From: Actinobacteria bacterium HGW-Actinobacteria-1
Lineage (GTDB): Bacteria > Actinomycetota > Coriobacteriia > Anaerosomatales > Anaerosomataceae
Assembly: GCA_002841355.1 (NCBI GenBank)
Contig: PHFB01000010.1
Coordinates: 20,712 to 84,711 of the forward strand
Direction of reading: 5' to 3'
DNA: 64,000 bases
Shown: positions 19,912-28,932 of the stretch, piece by piece
Layout of the letters: each line of letters opens with the position of its first letter
Numbering within the stretch: position 1 is the stretch's first letter
Program-made: the position numbers and the translations under genes
Notes under the pieces: generated by a model
Databases searched by the model: none
Told to the model about the DNA's origin: nothing
What the model saw: the letters and a program-made list of their open reading frames with translations, nothing else

Positions 19912-20901
19912 ATGACAGACAGACACATACACGATCCCCTTCGCGAAGAGGGTCACCCCATCAAGGACTACCGGAGCGGTATCCCCGCGACGCCTCCGTC
20001 CGAGGATGTCACGAATGCGGATCTCTCTTCGGCCGCGAGCCGGACATTGTGGGGCGACGCCTGGCGGCGCCTGCGTCGCAACAAGCTCGCTATGGCCGGT
20101 CTCATCTGGGCGATTCTCATTGTCGTGGTCGCGTTGTCTGCGGACCTGTGGGTGCCGCAGCGTTATGGCGATCCGGAACTCATCGACTCGACAACGGTCG
20201 TTGAGCGCATGCTGCTCAAGCCGAGCGTCGAGCATCCGTTCGGAACCGATCGTCTCGGGCGCGACATTCTTGGCCGCGTCATCTATGGTGCCCGTGTCTC
20301 GCTTGCGGTCGGCATCGTCGCCGAGTCTATCTCGGTGATCATCGGCCTCATTCTCGGGGCGCTCGCCGCCTACTACGGCAAGTGGTGGGATACGCTGATC
20401 ATGCGATTGGCGGACATCTTCCTTGCGTTCCCGTACATCCTGTTCGCCATTGCGCTCATCGCGGTACTCGGCAGGGGCTACATCAACGTCTTCATCGCCA
20501 TCGGCATCCTTGGGTGGCCGACGATCGCCCGTGTCTTCCGCAGCTCGATACTCTCCGTCAAGGAGAACGAGTACGTCGACGCCGCCCGCGCGCTGGGAGC
20601 ATCAGACTTGCGGATCATGTCACGGCACATCATGCCGAACGCCGTTGCGCCCATCATCGTGTACTCGACGATGAGCGTCGGTGGCGCGATCCTCACCGAG
20701 GCGGCGCTGTCCTTCCTCGGCATGGGCGTTCAACCGCCGACTCCGTCGTGGGGACTGATGCTGTCCGAGGCACGCGCGTACCTGTTCACGGCTCCGTGGC
20801 TCATGATCTACCCGGGCGCCGCAATTCTGACGACCGTCCTGGCCTTCGTCTTGCTCGGTGACGGCCTTCGGGACGCACTCGACGTGAAGCTGAAGGACTA
20901 G
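19912..20901 (+). CDS. oppC: Peptide ABC transporter permease (OppC-like)
   Basis: Second permease subunit, 329 residues. A soluble N-terminal extension (about 45 residues) precedes the first membrane helix at KLAMAGLIWAILIVVVAL. FGTDRLGRDILGRVIYGARVS and the EAA loop YVDAARALGASDLRIMSRHI are typical of DppC/OppC. The C-terminus GDGLRDALDVKLKD is the family ending. It pairs with OppB to form the channel. Confidence 0.95.
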   Translation: MTDRHIHDPLREEGHPIKDYRSGIPATPPSEDVTNADLSSAASRTLWGDAWRRLRRNKLAMAGLIWAILIVVVALSADLWVPQRYGDPELIDSTTVVERMLLKPSVEHPFGTDRLGRDILGRVIYGARVSLAVGIVAESISVIIGLILGALAAYYGKWWDTLIMRLADIFLAFPYILFAIALIAVLGRGYINVFIAIGILGWPTIARVFRSSILSVKENEYVDAARALGASDLRIMSRHIMPNAVAPIIVYSTMSVGGAILTEAALSFLGMGVQPPTPSWGLMLSEARAYLFTAPWLMIYPGAAILTTVLAFVLLGDGLRDALDVKLKD

Positions 20902-20903
20902 CC

Positions 20904-21911
20904 ATGGAAACCCTACTCAGCGTGAAAGATCTCAAGACGTACTTCACGACCCGAGACGGGATCGTGAAGGCGGTTGACGGTGTTTCGTTCGACCTGCATC
21001 CCAGCGAGACGCTTGGCGTTGTCGGGGAGTCGGGATCGGGCAAGTCCGTGACGGCTATGTCCATCATGCGTCTCATCCAGGGTCCGCAAGGCAAGATCGA
21101 AGCTGGTTCGATCACCTTCCGTGACCAGGACGTTCTGGCGATGGACGAGGAAGAGGTCCGTCACCTTCGTGGCGACCGCATCGCGATGATCTTCCAGGAC
21201 CCGATGACGTCACTGAACCCGGTCTTCCGGGTGGGCGACCAGATAGCCGAGTCGCTCATCATCCACAAAGGCATGAACAAGAAGGAGTCATTCGCCAGGG
21301 CCATAGAGCTGCTTGAGCTCGTCGGTATTCCGAAGCCCGAAAGCCGCGCGAAGGACTATCCCCACCAGTTCTCGGGCGGTATGCGGCAGCGCGCGATGAT
21401 CGCTATGGCGCTCGCCTGCGATCCGGACATCCTCATCGCCGACGAGCCGACGACAGCGCTCGACGTCACGATTCAGGCTCAGATTCTCGAGCTCATGATG
21501 GAGCTGCAGCGCAGGACCGGCTCGGCGATCATCATGATCACACACGACCTGGGCGTCGTGGCTGACATGGCAGACCGTGTGCTGGTCATGTACGCCGGCC
21601 GCCCTGTCGAGTTCGGCACAGCGGACGAGGTCTTCTACAAGCCGCAGCATCCGTACACCTGGGGGCTCCTGGACAGCCTGCCAAGGCACGATATCGATGA
21701 GAAAGGCAACCTGTGTCCGATCCAGGGTCAGCCGCCAAGCCTCATCAACGTTCCCACGGGCTGTGCGTTCAATCCGAGATGCCCCTATGCAAAGGACAGG
21801 TGTCGGACAGAGGTGCCTCAGATTCGTGATATCGAAGGGAAGCATGGCGCCGCGTGTCACTTCGCAGGTGACGTGGACTTCTTCCGTGGATGTGCGGGGG
21901 TGACCTCGTGA
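20904..21911 (+). CDS. oppD: Peptide ABC transporter ATP-binding protein (OppD-like)
   Basis: ATPase of the importer, 335 residues. It has Walker [10 protein letters not shown] near residue 42, the Q-loop [10 protein letters not shown], signature FSGGMRQR and Walker [15 protein letters not shown]. The C-terminal oligopeptide/dipeptide (oligo_HPY) domain ends in [15 protein letters not shown], a cysteine cluster that in some members binds iron-sulfur. It overlaps oppF by four bases (GTGA). Confidence 0.96.
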   Translation: METLLSVKDLKTYFTTRDGIVKAVDGVSFDLHPSETLGVVGESGSGKSVTAMSIMRLIQGPQGKIEAGSITFRDQDVLAMDEEEVRHLRGDRIAMIFQDPMTSLNPVFRVGDQIAESLIIHKGMNKKESFARAIELLELVGIPKPESRAKDYPHQFSGGMRQRAMIAMALACDPDILIADEPTTALDVTIQAQILELMMELQRRTGSAIIMITHDLGVVADMADRVLVMYAGRPVEFGTADEVFYKPQHPYTWGLLDSLPRHDIDEKGNLCPIQGQPPSLINVPTGCAFNPRCPYAKDRCRTEVPQIRDIEGKHGAACHFAGDVDFFRGCAGVTS

Positions 21912-22948
21912 GCACGATTCTCTCAGTCAAAAACCTGAAGAAGTACTTCCCGGTCAGCCAGGGTCTCCTGATGTCGAAGCTCGGCGCTCACGTAAGCGCC
22001 GTCGATGACATCTCCTTCGACGTCGAGCAGGGCGAGACGCTCGGCCTGGTCGGCGAATCAGGCTGTGGCAAGTCCACTACCGGTCGGTGCGTCATCCGAC
22101 TGCTCGAGCCGACTTCGGGTTCCGTCGAGTTCGAGGGTACTGATGTCGGTGCACTGCGCGGCAAAGCTCTGAAGGCATTCCGCCGAGAAGTGCAGTTCAT
22201 CTTCCAAGACCCGTACGCCTCGCTCAACCCGCGCATGACGGTCGGCGAGATCGTGTGGGAGCCGCTGGTCATCCACAAGATCGGCACACCTGAAGAGCGC
22301 CGAGAGAAGGCACGCGAGCTTCTCGAGGTCGTCGGGTTGAACCCTGAGCATATCAACCGGTATCCGCACGAGTTCTCGGGCGGTCAGCGCCAGCGGATCG
22401 GCATCGCGCGTGCGCTCGCGCTCCGGCCGAAGCTCATCATCTGCGACGAGCCGGTCTCAGCGCTCGACGTCTCCATCCAGGCCCAGGTCATCAACCTTCT
22501 CGACGAGCTGCAGGACAAGTTCGGGCTTACGTACCTGTTCATCGCTCACGACCTGTCCGTGGTCCGGCATATCTCGGACCGCATCGCAGTCATGTATCTC
22601 GGCAAGATCGTGGAGATCGGCGATTGGAAGGGTCTGTACGACGAGCCCTACCATCCGTACACGCAGTCGCTGCTGTCTGCTGTTCCGGTGCCCGATCCCG
22701 AGAAGCAGCGTGCCAGGCGCAGGATCATCCTTGAAGGTGACGTCCCGAGCCCGATCAATCCGCCGTCAGGCTGCCGCTTCCATACGCGGTGCCCGATCGC
22801 GCAGCCGATTTGTTCACAGCAGGAGCCGGAACTGAAAGAGGTTGCACCCGGTCACAGAGCCGCGTGTCACTTCGCTGCGGTCAATCCGATCCCTGTTGAC
22901 CGTCAGCGGGTTTCGACGACTGCTGAGGATAGTGGCGCTACGGGCTAG
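21908..22948 (+). CDS. oppF: Peptide ABC transporter ATP-binding protein (OppF-like)
   Basis: Second ATPase of the importer, 346 residues, with Walker [10 protein letters not shown], the Q-loop [12 protein letters not shown], signature [16 protein letters not shown] and Walker [15 protein letters not shown]. It carries an oligo_HPY C-terminus ([15 protein letters not shown]). The GTG at 21908 overlaps the oppD stop; a GTG at 21890 would add six residues. OppD and OppF form the heterodimeric motor for the OppBC channel. Confidence 0.95.
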   Translation: MSTILSVKNLKKYFPVSQGLLMSKLGAHVSAVDDISFDVEQGETLGLVGESGCGKSTTGRCVIRLLEPTSGSVEFEGTDVGALRGKALKAFRREVQFIFQDPYASLNPRMTVGEIVWEPLVIHKIGTPEERREKARELLEVVGLNPEHINRYPHEFSGGQRQRIGIARALALRPKLIICDEPVSALDVSIQAQVINLLDELQDKFGLTYLFIAHDLSVVRHISDRIAVMYLGKIVEIGDWKGLYDEPYHPYTQSLLSAVPVPDPEKQRARRRIILEGDVPSPINPPSGCRFHTRCPIAQPICSQQEPELKEVAPGHRAACHFAAVNPIPVDRQRVSTTAEDSGATG

Positions 22949-22965
22949 GCAGGGCGCGAAAGCAT

Positions 22966-22974
22966 TGCTATACT
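22966..22974 (+). promoter_or_regulatory. Extended -10 promoter for tRNA-Leu
   Basis: TGCTATACT (TG at 22966, hexamer TATACT at 22969-22974) lies 33 bases before the tRNA. No -35 is evident. A TGCCC-TTCG-GGGCA mini-hairpin sits between promoter and tRNA. Confidence 0.55.
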
Positions 22975-23006
22975 TCCGTTCGCTGCCCTTCGGGGCAACG
23001 ATGTAT

Positions 23007-23092
23007 GTCGAAGTGGCGGAACGGCAGACGCGCTAGGTTGAGGGCCTAGTGAGGGCAACCTCGTGAGGGTTCAAATCCCTCCTTCGACACCA
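23007..23092 (+). tRNA. tRNA-Leu (anticodon GAG)
   Basis: The acceptor stem GTCGAAG (23007-23013) pairs with CTTCGAC (23082-23088). The anticodon stem is CTAGG/CCTAG with loop TTGAGGG, giving GAG at 23040-23042. A long variable arm (type II) and the T-loop GGTTCAAATCC are present, and CCA is encoded at 23090-23092. Confidence 0.96.
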
Positions 23093-23104
23093 TGATAGTT
23101 ACCG

Positions 23105-23129
23105 GGAGCCCCCTACTGCAGGGGGCTCC
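23105..23129. terminator. Bidirectional terminator hairpin between tRNA-Leu and the converging phosphatase gene
   Basis: GGAGCCCCCT (23105-23114), ACTGC loop, AGGGGGCTCC (23120-23129), a 10-bp stem. It lies between two convergent units; the T-runs are weak on both sides. Confidence 0.7.
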
Positions 23130-23142
23130 TTGCATTCCCGGA

Positions 23143-25176
23143 TCAGTGAGGCGGAATCAGCGCAGCCGCAACTATCGCGATGTCGTCGGTGTGCACGTCC
23201 TGAGAGAACGTCACCACCTCGGTCATCAGCGTATCCACGATGAGCTGCGGATCTGCATCGCGCATCATGTCGAGCGTCTGGTGGATACGTTCTTCCCCGA
23301 AGAACTCCTTCCCGCGGCGTGCATCGGGAAGTCCATCGCTGAAGATGACGAACGCATCGCCCGGATTGAGGGCGATGCTGAATTGCTCGAACGTGGCGTC
23401 GGACCATATGCCGAGCGGACGGTTCCGCAGGGCATCGTGTCTGATGCACCCCGTGGGGGTGCACACGTACGGATCCGGGTGACCTGCGCTACAGAGATCG
23501 ACGATTCCAGTGCGGGTGTCGATGACGGCGTACGTCGCCGTCGCGAAGATGCCCTCCGGGAGCAGCCGCACGAGCGCCTCGTTTGCAGACGCAAGAGTAG
23601 TGGCCGGTGTTGCATCGATCAAGCTGAACGCGTGCAGCGTCGTCCTGACGATGGAGCTCGTCGCAGCCGCTTCGATGCCCTTGCCGGATACGTCGCCGAG
23701 AACGATCGCTATGCGGCCCTCGTCGACCTGGAAGGCGTCGTAGAAGTCGCCGCCGATCTTCGCAAGCTCGTCAGCCGACCGATAGCCGTGCCCGAGCGCC
23801 AGCCCCGGGAGCTGCTCCGGGAACGTCAGCATCGCTCCCTGGAGCGTATCGGCGATCTCGCGCTGTGCCGCGTACTGTCGCGCATTCTCGAACGCCAGGG
23901 CGAGGGAAATCGCGAGTCGTACCGCGAACTCGCGATCGGTGTCCCGGAACTCGCGGTCGGCCCTCTGAAGGTGGAAGCTCAGGATGCCAAACACCTTGCC
24001 GGCGCTCGAGAGCGGCACCGTGAGAAGCCCCCTGATTCCGAGACGGATCGCGAAGTCGGTGTCTACCCGGGTATCCTCAAGCGCGTCACGAACGACGAGT
24101 GGGGTGTTGGATTCCGCCGCGATGTCCAGATGCCGAGCAGTGGCTGTATCGAGCAGGGTGTCGATCGAGCTCTCGGGCAGTCTGTAGATGTGCTTCACGC
24201 GCCAGCCGTTGTCTTCGCGGAGGCTGATAGCCGCGGAATCCGCGTGTACCGCTTGGGCGGCTCCCAGAAGCGCTCGCTCGAGAATCTCATCGAGGTCAAG
24301 CGTGGAGTTCACAGCGGTGTCGATCACCGAGAGCGTCTGCGCGAGCTCTGCTTCGCGTCGAATACGCGACTCGCGCTCACTGAGCGCGGCATTCGTCTCG
24401 GCTAACTCGCGGAACAGCACTTCATGCGGCTCGGTGAGCGCAGTCTCGATGATGGCCTTGTAGAGCAGGTAGACGGCGAGGATTCGGGTGTAGTGGCCCA
24501 CGAGGTTGAGTACTCCGTAGGCGTCCGAGTACAGCGTGAAGCTAAGTTCCGAAACGATGGTCACTGCGATTGACCATGACAGGAAGCCAAGCACGCGCGG
24601 TTGGAATCGTGCGGCGTTGCGTCGCAAGAGGAACATCGCGACAAGGAAGACCGTGCAGATCGCGTACTCGGCGCCGATCTTGAAGGGCGTGAGCCCGTTT
24701 GCATTCAGGCAATGCGGAAACACTCGCCACCAGAAGACCATCGCGAATACGAGCGCGACTGCCACGGCCCAAGCGCCGACCACGCGCCGCAGGTTGAGTC
24801 CCTTCCCAAGCATCCACGGCGCAATCACCAGCGCGATCGCCTGCATGGTGCGCGCGGCAATCCACAGCTGCGTGGGCGTATCGAGCGTTGTGCCTGCAAT
24901 GATACCGACGCCCTTGTAGGTGAAGAGGTGCGCCGCGTCCACGCAGCCGATGGCGAGAGATGCAACGCCAAGGAAGAGCAGATACTCGTTCTGGACGAAT
25001 CGCCGACTGTTCCAGATGACCATGAACACACACGCTGACACCACGATTGCGAAGAGCTCCGCGATGCTGTGGAAGAGCAGGTAGCTTCCGACACGCGCCA
25101 GATAGAGCAGTGCGAGCACGCACGCGGCAGCAAGGGCTCCGACCACGGACTCTCGCGATGGGCGTCGTATATCCAT
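23143..25176 (-). CDS. MASE3-GAF-PP2C (SpoIIE/RsbU-type) membrane serine phosphatase
   Basis: The 677 residues form a membrane-bound signalling phosphatase. Residues 1-240 have about seven helices and fit the MASE3 sensor domain (the YLLFLGVASLAIGCVDAAHL and FTYKGVGI segments). A coiled linker (RESRIRREAELAQTLSVIDT) leads to a GAF domain at about 270-430. The catalytic PP2C domain at about 460-675 has IGGDFYDAF, LGDVSGKGIEAA and the metal-binding DGLPDAR and DDIAIV. Such enzymes dephosphorylate STAS anti-anti-sigma factors; a STAS-HATPase protein is encoded at 43597. It stands alone on the minus strand. Confidence 0.92.
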   Translation of the reverse strand: MDIRRPSRESVVGALAAACVLALLYLARVGSYLLFHSIAELFAIVVSACVFMVIWNSRRFVQNEYLLFLGVASLAIGCVDAAHLFTYKGVGIIAGTTLDTPTQLWIAARTMQAIALVIAPWMLGKGLNLRRVVGAWAVAVALVFAMVFWWRVFPHCLNANGLTPFKIGAEYAICTVFLVAMFLLRRNAARFQPRVLGFLSWSIAVTIVSELSFTLYSDAYGVLNLVGHYTRILAVYLLYKAIIETALTEPHEVLFRELAETNAALSERESRIRREAELAQTLSVIDTAVNSTLDLDEILERALLGAAQAVHADSAAISLREDNGWRVKHIYRLPESSIDTLLDTATARHLDIAAESNTPLVVRDALEDTRVDTDFAIRLGIRGLLTVPLSSAGKVFGILSFHLQRADREFRDTDREFAVRLAISLALAFENARQYAAQREIADTLQGAMLTFPEQLPGLALGHGYRSADELAKIGGDFYDAFQVDEGRIAIVLGDVSGKGIEAAATSSIVRTTLHAFSLIDATPATTLASANEALVRLLPEGIFATATYAVIDTRTGIVDLCSAGHPDPYVCTPTGCIRHDALRNRPLGIWSDATFEQFSIALNPGDAFVIFSDGLPDARRGKEFFGEERIHQTLDMMRDADPQLIVDTLMTEVVTFSQDVHTDDIAIVAAALIPPH

Positions 25177-25260
25177 ATTCAGGATTCTAGCAGGTGGTTC
25201 TCAAGGTCCGGTACGTGGCGGCTATACTGGTCTCTGTGTTCCAGGAGACGGGGGAGGCCC

Positions 25261-25935
25261 GTGATAGAGGTTGTTCGCATCGACATCGGTTCCGGGGGGC
25301 TCCCTTCGTGCTCGCGTTGCGGCACGCCAAGCGCGGCGACATTCCATTCTCCAACTGACGTGATCGCAAGAATCGCGAAGGCCGGCGTCGATTCCAACGC
25401 CGTACTGATGTTGAGCGGAGCCGAGGCATTCGGGCACGCGGCGCTGCCCGAGATCATTGGGACTGCCGTTGCCGCCGGATGGCGTCGAATCGGGCTGCAG
25501 ACCGCGGGCGGGCTTCTGACTGTGGGCGGAAACGCACCGGGAGTCCTTCACGCAGGTGTGCGGCACTTCGAGGTCGTCATCGTGCCGAGCGACTCATCTA
25601 CCCTGGCTGGCGACGGACCTGCGCCGCTTGACGGCATTCGCGAACTCGTCGCGGCGGCATCGGCCGCCGACGTGCGCATCGCCGTGACTGCCGTCCTTCC
25701 GACCTGTCGCCACGGCGTCGCGGCGCTCCCATCCGCGGTGGCCGCTCTTGCTGCCGCCGGTGTCGGTTCCATACACATCGTCGCAGAGTCCGAGGCGTGC
25801 AGCGGGCCTCGAGCGCTCGCGGCAGTGGTCGCCGCGTGCGACACGGGAGTCGTGAACGCAGTCTGGGTGGACGTAAGCGGCGTCGATCTTCCCCTCGGGC
25901 ATGCGATGCACCGCGCGACAGAGGTGGTCTCGTGA
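25261..25935 (+). CDS. Radical-SAM-like protein lacking the canonical cluster motif
   Basis: The protein has 224 residues and a radical-SAM barrel style: VLMLSGAEAFGHAALPEII recalls the SAM-binding GGEP region and is followed by GWRRIGLQTAGG, where radical SAM enzymes have a TNG strand. Near the N-terminus CSRC is all that remains of CxxxCxxC; the first cysteine position is glycine, so a normal 4Fe-4S/SAM site is not expected. GTG at 25261 is the only reasonable start, with GGGGAGG immediately upstream at short spacing. It overlaps the next gene, a true radical SAM enzyme, by four bases. It could be a partner or pseudo-enzyme. Function unknown. Confidence 0.65.
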   Translation: MIEVVRIDIGSGGLPSCSRCGTPSAATFHSPTDVIARIAKAGVDSNAVLMLSGAEAFGHAALPEIIGTAVAAGWRRIGLQTAGGLLTVGGNAPGVLHAGVRHFEVVIVPSDSSTLAGDGPAPLDGIRELVAAASAADVRIAVTAVLPTCRHGVAALPSAVAALAAAGVGSIHIVAESEACSGPRALAAVVAACDTGVVNAVWVDVSGVDLPLGHAMHRATEVVS

Positions 25936-27200
25936 GCGACGTGCTGAAGGTCGCGCTGCTCGCGATGAATGCGCCTGGCTATCAGTCGCTCGCGCTCGGG
26001 TATCTTCGTGCGTACGCGCAGGCTGACGACCGGCTTAAAGGCCGAGTCGGCTTTCAGACGCTTGACCTGACCACCGACATCGACCCCTGGTGGGCGGCGT
26101 ACCGTGTTCTCGAGCTGCAGCCCGACGTGCTTGGCGTCTCCGTCACGTGTTGGAGTGCCCGAGCAGTCTACGACTTGTGTCGCGTGGTGAAGTCCGCGCA
26201 GCCCCACGTCCGTATCGTGCTTGGCGGTCCCGAGGTGGGCCCAATCGCGCCGCACGTGCTGGAGTCGCACCCCGAGATCGACGACGTGGTTCGCGGTGAA
26301 GGGGAGGTCACCTTTGCCGAGTACCTCCGTGCAGTCGCGACGAATCGAGATGTGTGGCGTGTCGAGGGCGTCACGGCCCGCAGAACCGACGGCGCGATCA
26401 TCTCGGCGCCTGATCGGGCGCTCATCGCCGACCTGGACTCGATCCCTTCACCGTACCTGACAGGCGTGATGACCCCGGTGGACGGCGCCGGCTACATAGA
26501 GAGTTACCGGGGCTGTCCGCATCGGTGCGGCTACTGTTTCGAGGGCAAGGGGTACGGCCGCATCCGATCGTTCTCAGAGGCGAGGATCGAGGCGGAGATA
26601 CGTGCGCTCGTGGAGACTCACGACGTTACGTCGTTCTCCTTCATAGATCCGGTGTTCAACCTCACGGACGAGCGCCTCGCGTTCCTCTCGGCAACGCTTG
26701 CACCGTACGCGCAGCGGGGCATTCGGCTTCACACGGTCGAGGTCGACATCGAGCGAATCGACGACGCCGGTGCTGCGTTGCTTGCCGAGGCAGGTGTCGC
26801 TTCGGTCGAGACCGGTCCGCAGAGTGTCGGCGTCGCAGCGCTCGCAGAGTGCCACCGCCGCTTCGACGCCGAGCGCTTCTCGGCAGGAGTTGCGGCGCTC
26901 CGTCGTCACGGGATATCGGTCGAGTGCGATCTGATCGTGGGGTTGCCGGGCGACACCGTCGAGGACTTCTTCGACGGAATGCGATTCTGCTTCGCGCTTG
27001 ATCCGGGCAAGGTGCAGACATCGACGCTTCACGTTCTGCCGGGCACCGACCTGTGGCAGCGTGCCGAGGAGCTCGGACTCGTCTTCGACGCCGAGCCTCC
27101 GCACGAGATCATCGCGACGGCGACGATAGGGTACGCCGATCTGCGGCGTGCTGAAGTGCGCGCGACATGGCTGCAACGCCAGTACGAATCGCGTATCTAG
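25932..27200 (+). CDS. B12-binding-domain radical SAM enzyme
   Basis: The 422 residues begin with a cobalamin-binding Rossmann-like domain (VALLAMNAPGYQSLALGYL to about 130, with VLGGPEVGPIAPHVL), followed by the radical SAM core with CPHRCGYC, the 4Fe-4S ligands, near residue 205. The B12 domain lacks an obvious DxHxxG, so it may bind cobalamin base-on or not at all. Members of this BchE-like class methylate or rearrange unactivated carbons. The GTG start overlaps the preceding degenerate paralogue (GTGA). An aminotransferase follows ten bases after the stop. The substrate is unknown. Confidence 0.88.
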   Translation: MSDVLKVALLAMNAPGYQSLALGYLRAYAQADDRLKGRVGFQTLDLTTDIDPWWAAYRVLELQPDVLGVSVTCWSARAVYDLCRVVKSAQPHVRIVLGGPEVGPIAPHVLESHPEIDDVVRGEGEVTFAEYLRAVATNRDVWRVEGVTARRTDGAIISAPDRALIADLDSIPSPYLTGVMTPVDGAGYIESYRGCPHRCGYCFEGKGYGRIRSFSEARIEAEIRALVETHDVTSFSFIDPVFNLTDERLAFLSATLAPYAQRGIRLHTVEVDIERIDDAGAALLAEAGVASVETGPQSVGVAALAECHRRFDAERFSAGVAALRRHGISVECDLIVGLPGDTVEDFFDGMRFCFALDPGKVQTSTLHVLPGTDLWQRAEELGLVFDAEPPHEIIATATIGYADLRRAEVRATWLQRQYESRI

Positions 27201-27210
27201 AGGAGGGCTT

Positions 27211-28368
27211 GTGGACGAGGTTTCCCGCAGGGCGAGAGCGATACGCCCGTTCGTAGTCATGGATGTCGTCGCGCGCGCCAAGGAGCTTGCTGCTTCCGGG
27301 CGCGACATCGTTCGGATGGAGATCGGCGATCCTGACTTCCCGACGCCCGATGTCATCAAGCGCGCTGCCGAGGCGGCCATGGAGGCAGGCGACACGGGAT
27401 ACACGCAGTCAGCCGGCCTTCCCGACTTGCGCGATGCGATTCGCGATCACTACGCGGCAGCGTACGGCGTCACGATCGATCCCGAGGATGTGATCGTCAC
27501 ACAAGGCACATCCCCGGCAATGCTCCTGCTGTTCGGCGCGCTGCTCGATCCAGGCGATGAGGTGATCATCTCCGATCCGTGCTATCCAGCGTACTCGAAT
27601 TACATTTCGTTCCTTGGCGGCGTGCCTGTGCCCGTTCGTGTCCGGGCCGAGGAGGGATTCCGTTTCCGGATCAGCGAAGTCCGCGATGCGATCACGCCTA
27701 GAACCAAGGCGATCATGATCAATTCGCCAGCGAATCCCATGGGAACGGTGCTTGGGCCCGAGGACCTCGCTGCACTGGCGACCCTCGCCGAGGAGACCGG
27801 CATATGGATCGCGAGCGATGAGATCTACCACGGTTTGCAGTTCGACGGTCCATCCAGGTCGATTCTCGAGTTCACCGACCGCGCGTTTGTCTTGAACGGC
27901 TTCTCAAAGGCGTATGCGATGACGGGATGGCGACTCGGCTATCTCATCGCGCCCCGCCAGTTCGTTCGCCCTGCCGAGGTCATCCAGCAGAACTTCTTCC
28001 TGTGCGCGAATCACTTCGTGCAGGTTGCTGGTACGGTGGCGCTGCTCGAGGCGCAGGGGGAGGTTGCCCGCATGCGCGACGAGTACGACGCGCGCCGCCG
28101 GTACCTGGTTCCCGCGCTCAGGGAGGTCGGTCTCTCCATCGCCGTTGAGCCGACGGGCGCATTCTACGTGTTCGCTGATGCGCGATGCTGGGGGAGCGAC
28201 TCGCTAGCGCTGTCGGGTCGGTTGCTCGAGGAGGCAGGCGTTGCCGTCGCGCCTGGCGTTGACTTTGGCCCCGGGGGCGAGGGATTCCTGCGCTTCAGCT
28301 ACGCAACATCGCTCGACCGGCTCCAGGAGGGCGTGCGTCGCCTGAAATCCTGGGCGCAACAGCTCTAG
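27211..28368 (+). CDS. Class I/II pyridoxal-phosphate aminotransferase
   Basis: The 385 residues have the fold-type I aminotransferase layout: GDPDFPTPDVI, TQGTSPAMLLLF, the NSPANPMG loop, the SDEIYHGL strand, the PLP-lysine motif NGFSKAYAMTGWRLGY, and a C-terminal Arg in LRFSYATS. It resembles the AspC/PatA group acting on aspartate or aromatic amino acids; specificity cannot be fixed. The GTG at 27211 has AGGAGG four bases upstream. It is likely in one operon with the two radical-SAM-type genes before it. Confidence 0.93.
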   Translation: MDEVSRRARAIRPFVVMDVVARAKELAASGRDIVRMEIGDPDFPTPDVIKRAAEAAMEAGDTGYTQSAGLPDLRDAIRDHYAAAYGVTIDPEDVIVTQGTSPAMLLLFGALLDPGDEVIISDPCYPAYSNYISFLGGVPVPVRVRAEEGFRFRISEVRDAITPRTKAIMINSPANPMGTVLGPEDLAALATLAEETGIWIASDEIYHGLQFDGPSRSILEFTDRAFVLNGFSKAYAMTGWRLGYLIAPRQFVRPAEVIQQNFFLCANHFVQVAGTVALLEAQGEVARMRDEYDARRRYLVPALREVGLSIAVEPTGAFYVFADARCWGSDSLALSGRLLEEAGVAVAPGVDFGPGGEGFLRFSYATSLDRLQEGVRRLKSWAQQL

Positions 28369-28402
28369 TGTCCACCAACACGACAGAGGATGGGGTGTAG
28401 AC

Positions 28403-28843
28403 ATGCGTTTGGGGTCGGATGGTGGCTCGATGGCCACGTACGCGGACGGGGATGTCATCTTCGCCGAAGGCGATGATGGGCTCTACCTGTACATCATCAT
28501 CAGCGGTGCCGTGCTCATCCGGAAGGAGGGCGACATCGTCGCCACGGTCGTTGCGGAGCTTGCACCCGGCGAGATGTTCGGGGAGTCGGCGATCATCGAG
28601 CAGCGCCCGCGTTCGGCAACGGCTGTCGCTCTCGGCGACACCGAGCTTGCCTGCTACGATCGCGAATCGTTCCTCGCAGCGCTTGCCGACGATCCCGAGC
28701 TGGCGCTACGGGCGATGTCGGCGCTTATCGAGCGCCTGAGGGTCACGACCGGGCGGCTTCAGCATCTTGCAACGCAGCACGTGCTCGATCGCGCGGAAAT
28801 GGCGCTCACTGAGCGAGCTATACTTGAGAGCGAGCTCTCCTGA
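28403..28843 (+). CDS. Cyclic-nucleotide-binding-domain protein without DNA-binding domain
   Basis: The 146 residues are a single CRP-like beta-barrel: YADGDVIFAEGDDGLYLYII, LAPGEMFGESAIIEQRPRSA (the phosphate-binding cassette) and a C-helix through LIERLRVTTGRLQHL. No helix-turn-helix follows, so it is not a CRP-type transcription factor by itself. It may act as a regulatory subunit or ligand sink. The ATG at 28403 follows the aminotransferase stop by 34 bases. Confidence 0.85.
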   Translation: MRLGSDGGSMATYADGDVIFAEGDDGLYLYIIISGAVLIRKEGDIVATVVAELAPGEMFGESAIIEQRPRSATAVALGDTELACYDRESFLAALADDPELALRAMSALIERLRVTTGRLQHLATQHVLDRAEMALTERAILESELS

Positions 28844-28932
28844 GCCGATATAGGAGATAGTGGGGTTCCAAGCGGTATGGAAGTTGCTCTTCCATCTGCG
28901 ACCGGTAGTACGTTTGCATCAGGGGGTACCAC

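Noticed and set aside
23092..24405. 437-codon plus-strand open frame antisense to the MASE3 phosphatase
   Set aside because: No domain and atypical composition (Arg, Glu, Val repeats); the minus-strand frame has clear GAF and PP2C motifs.
28903..28918. GG-N10-GC element (CGGTAGTACGTTTGCA) resembling a sigma-54 promoter before the PHP gene
   Set aside because: The implied transcript start would fall after the ribosome site and only a few bases before the GTG, so it cannot serve this gene.
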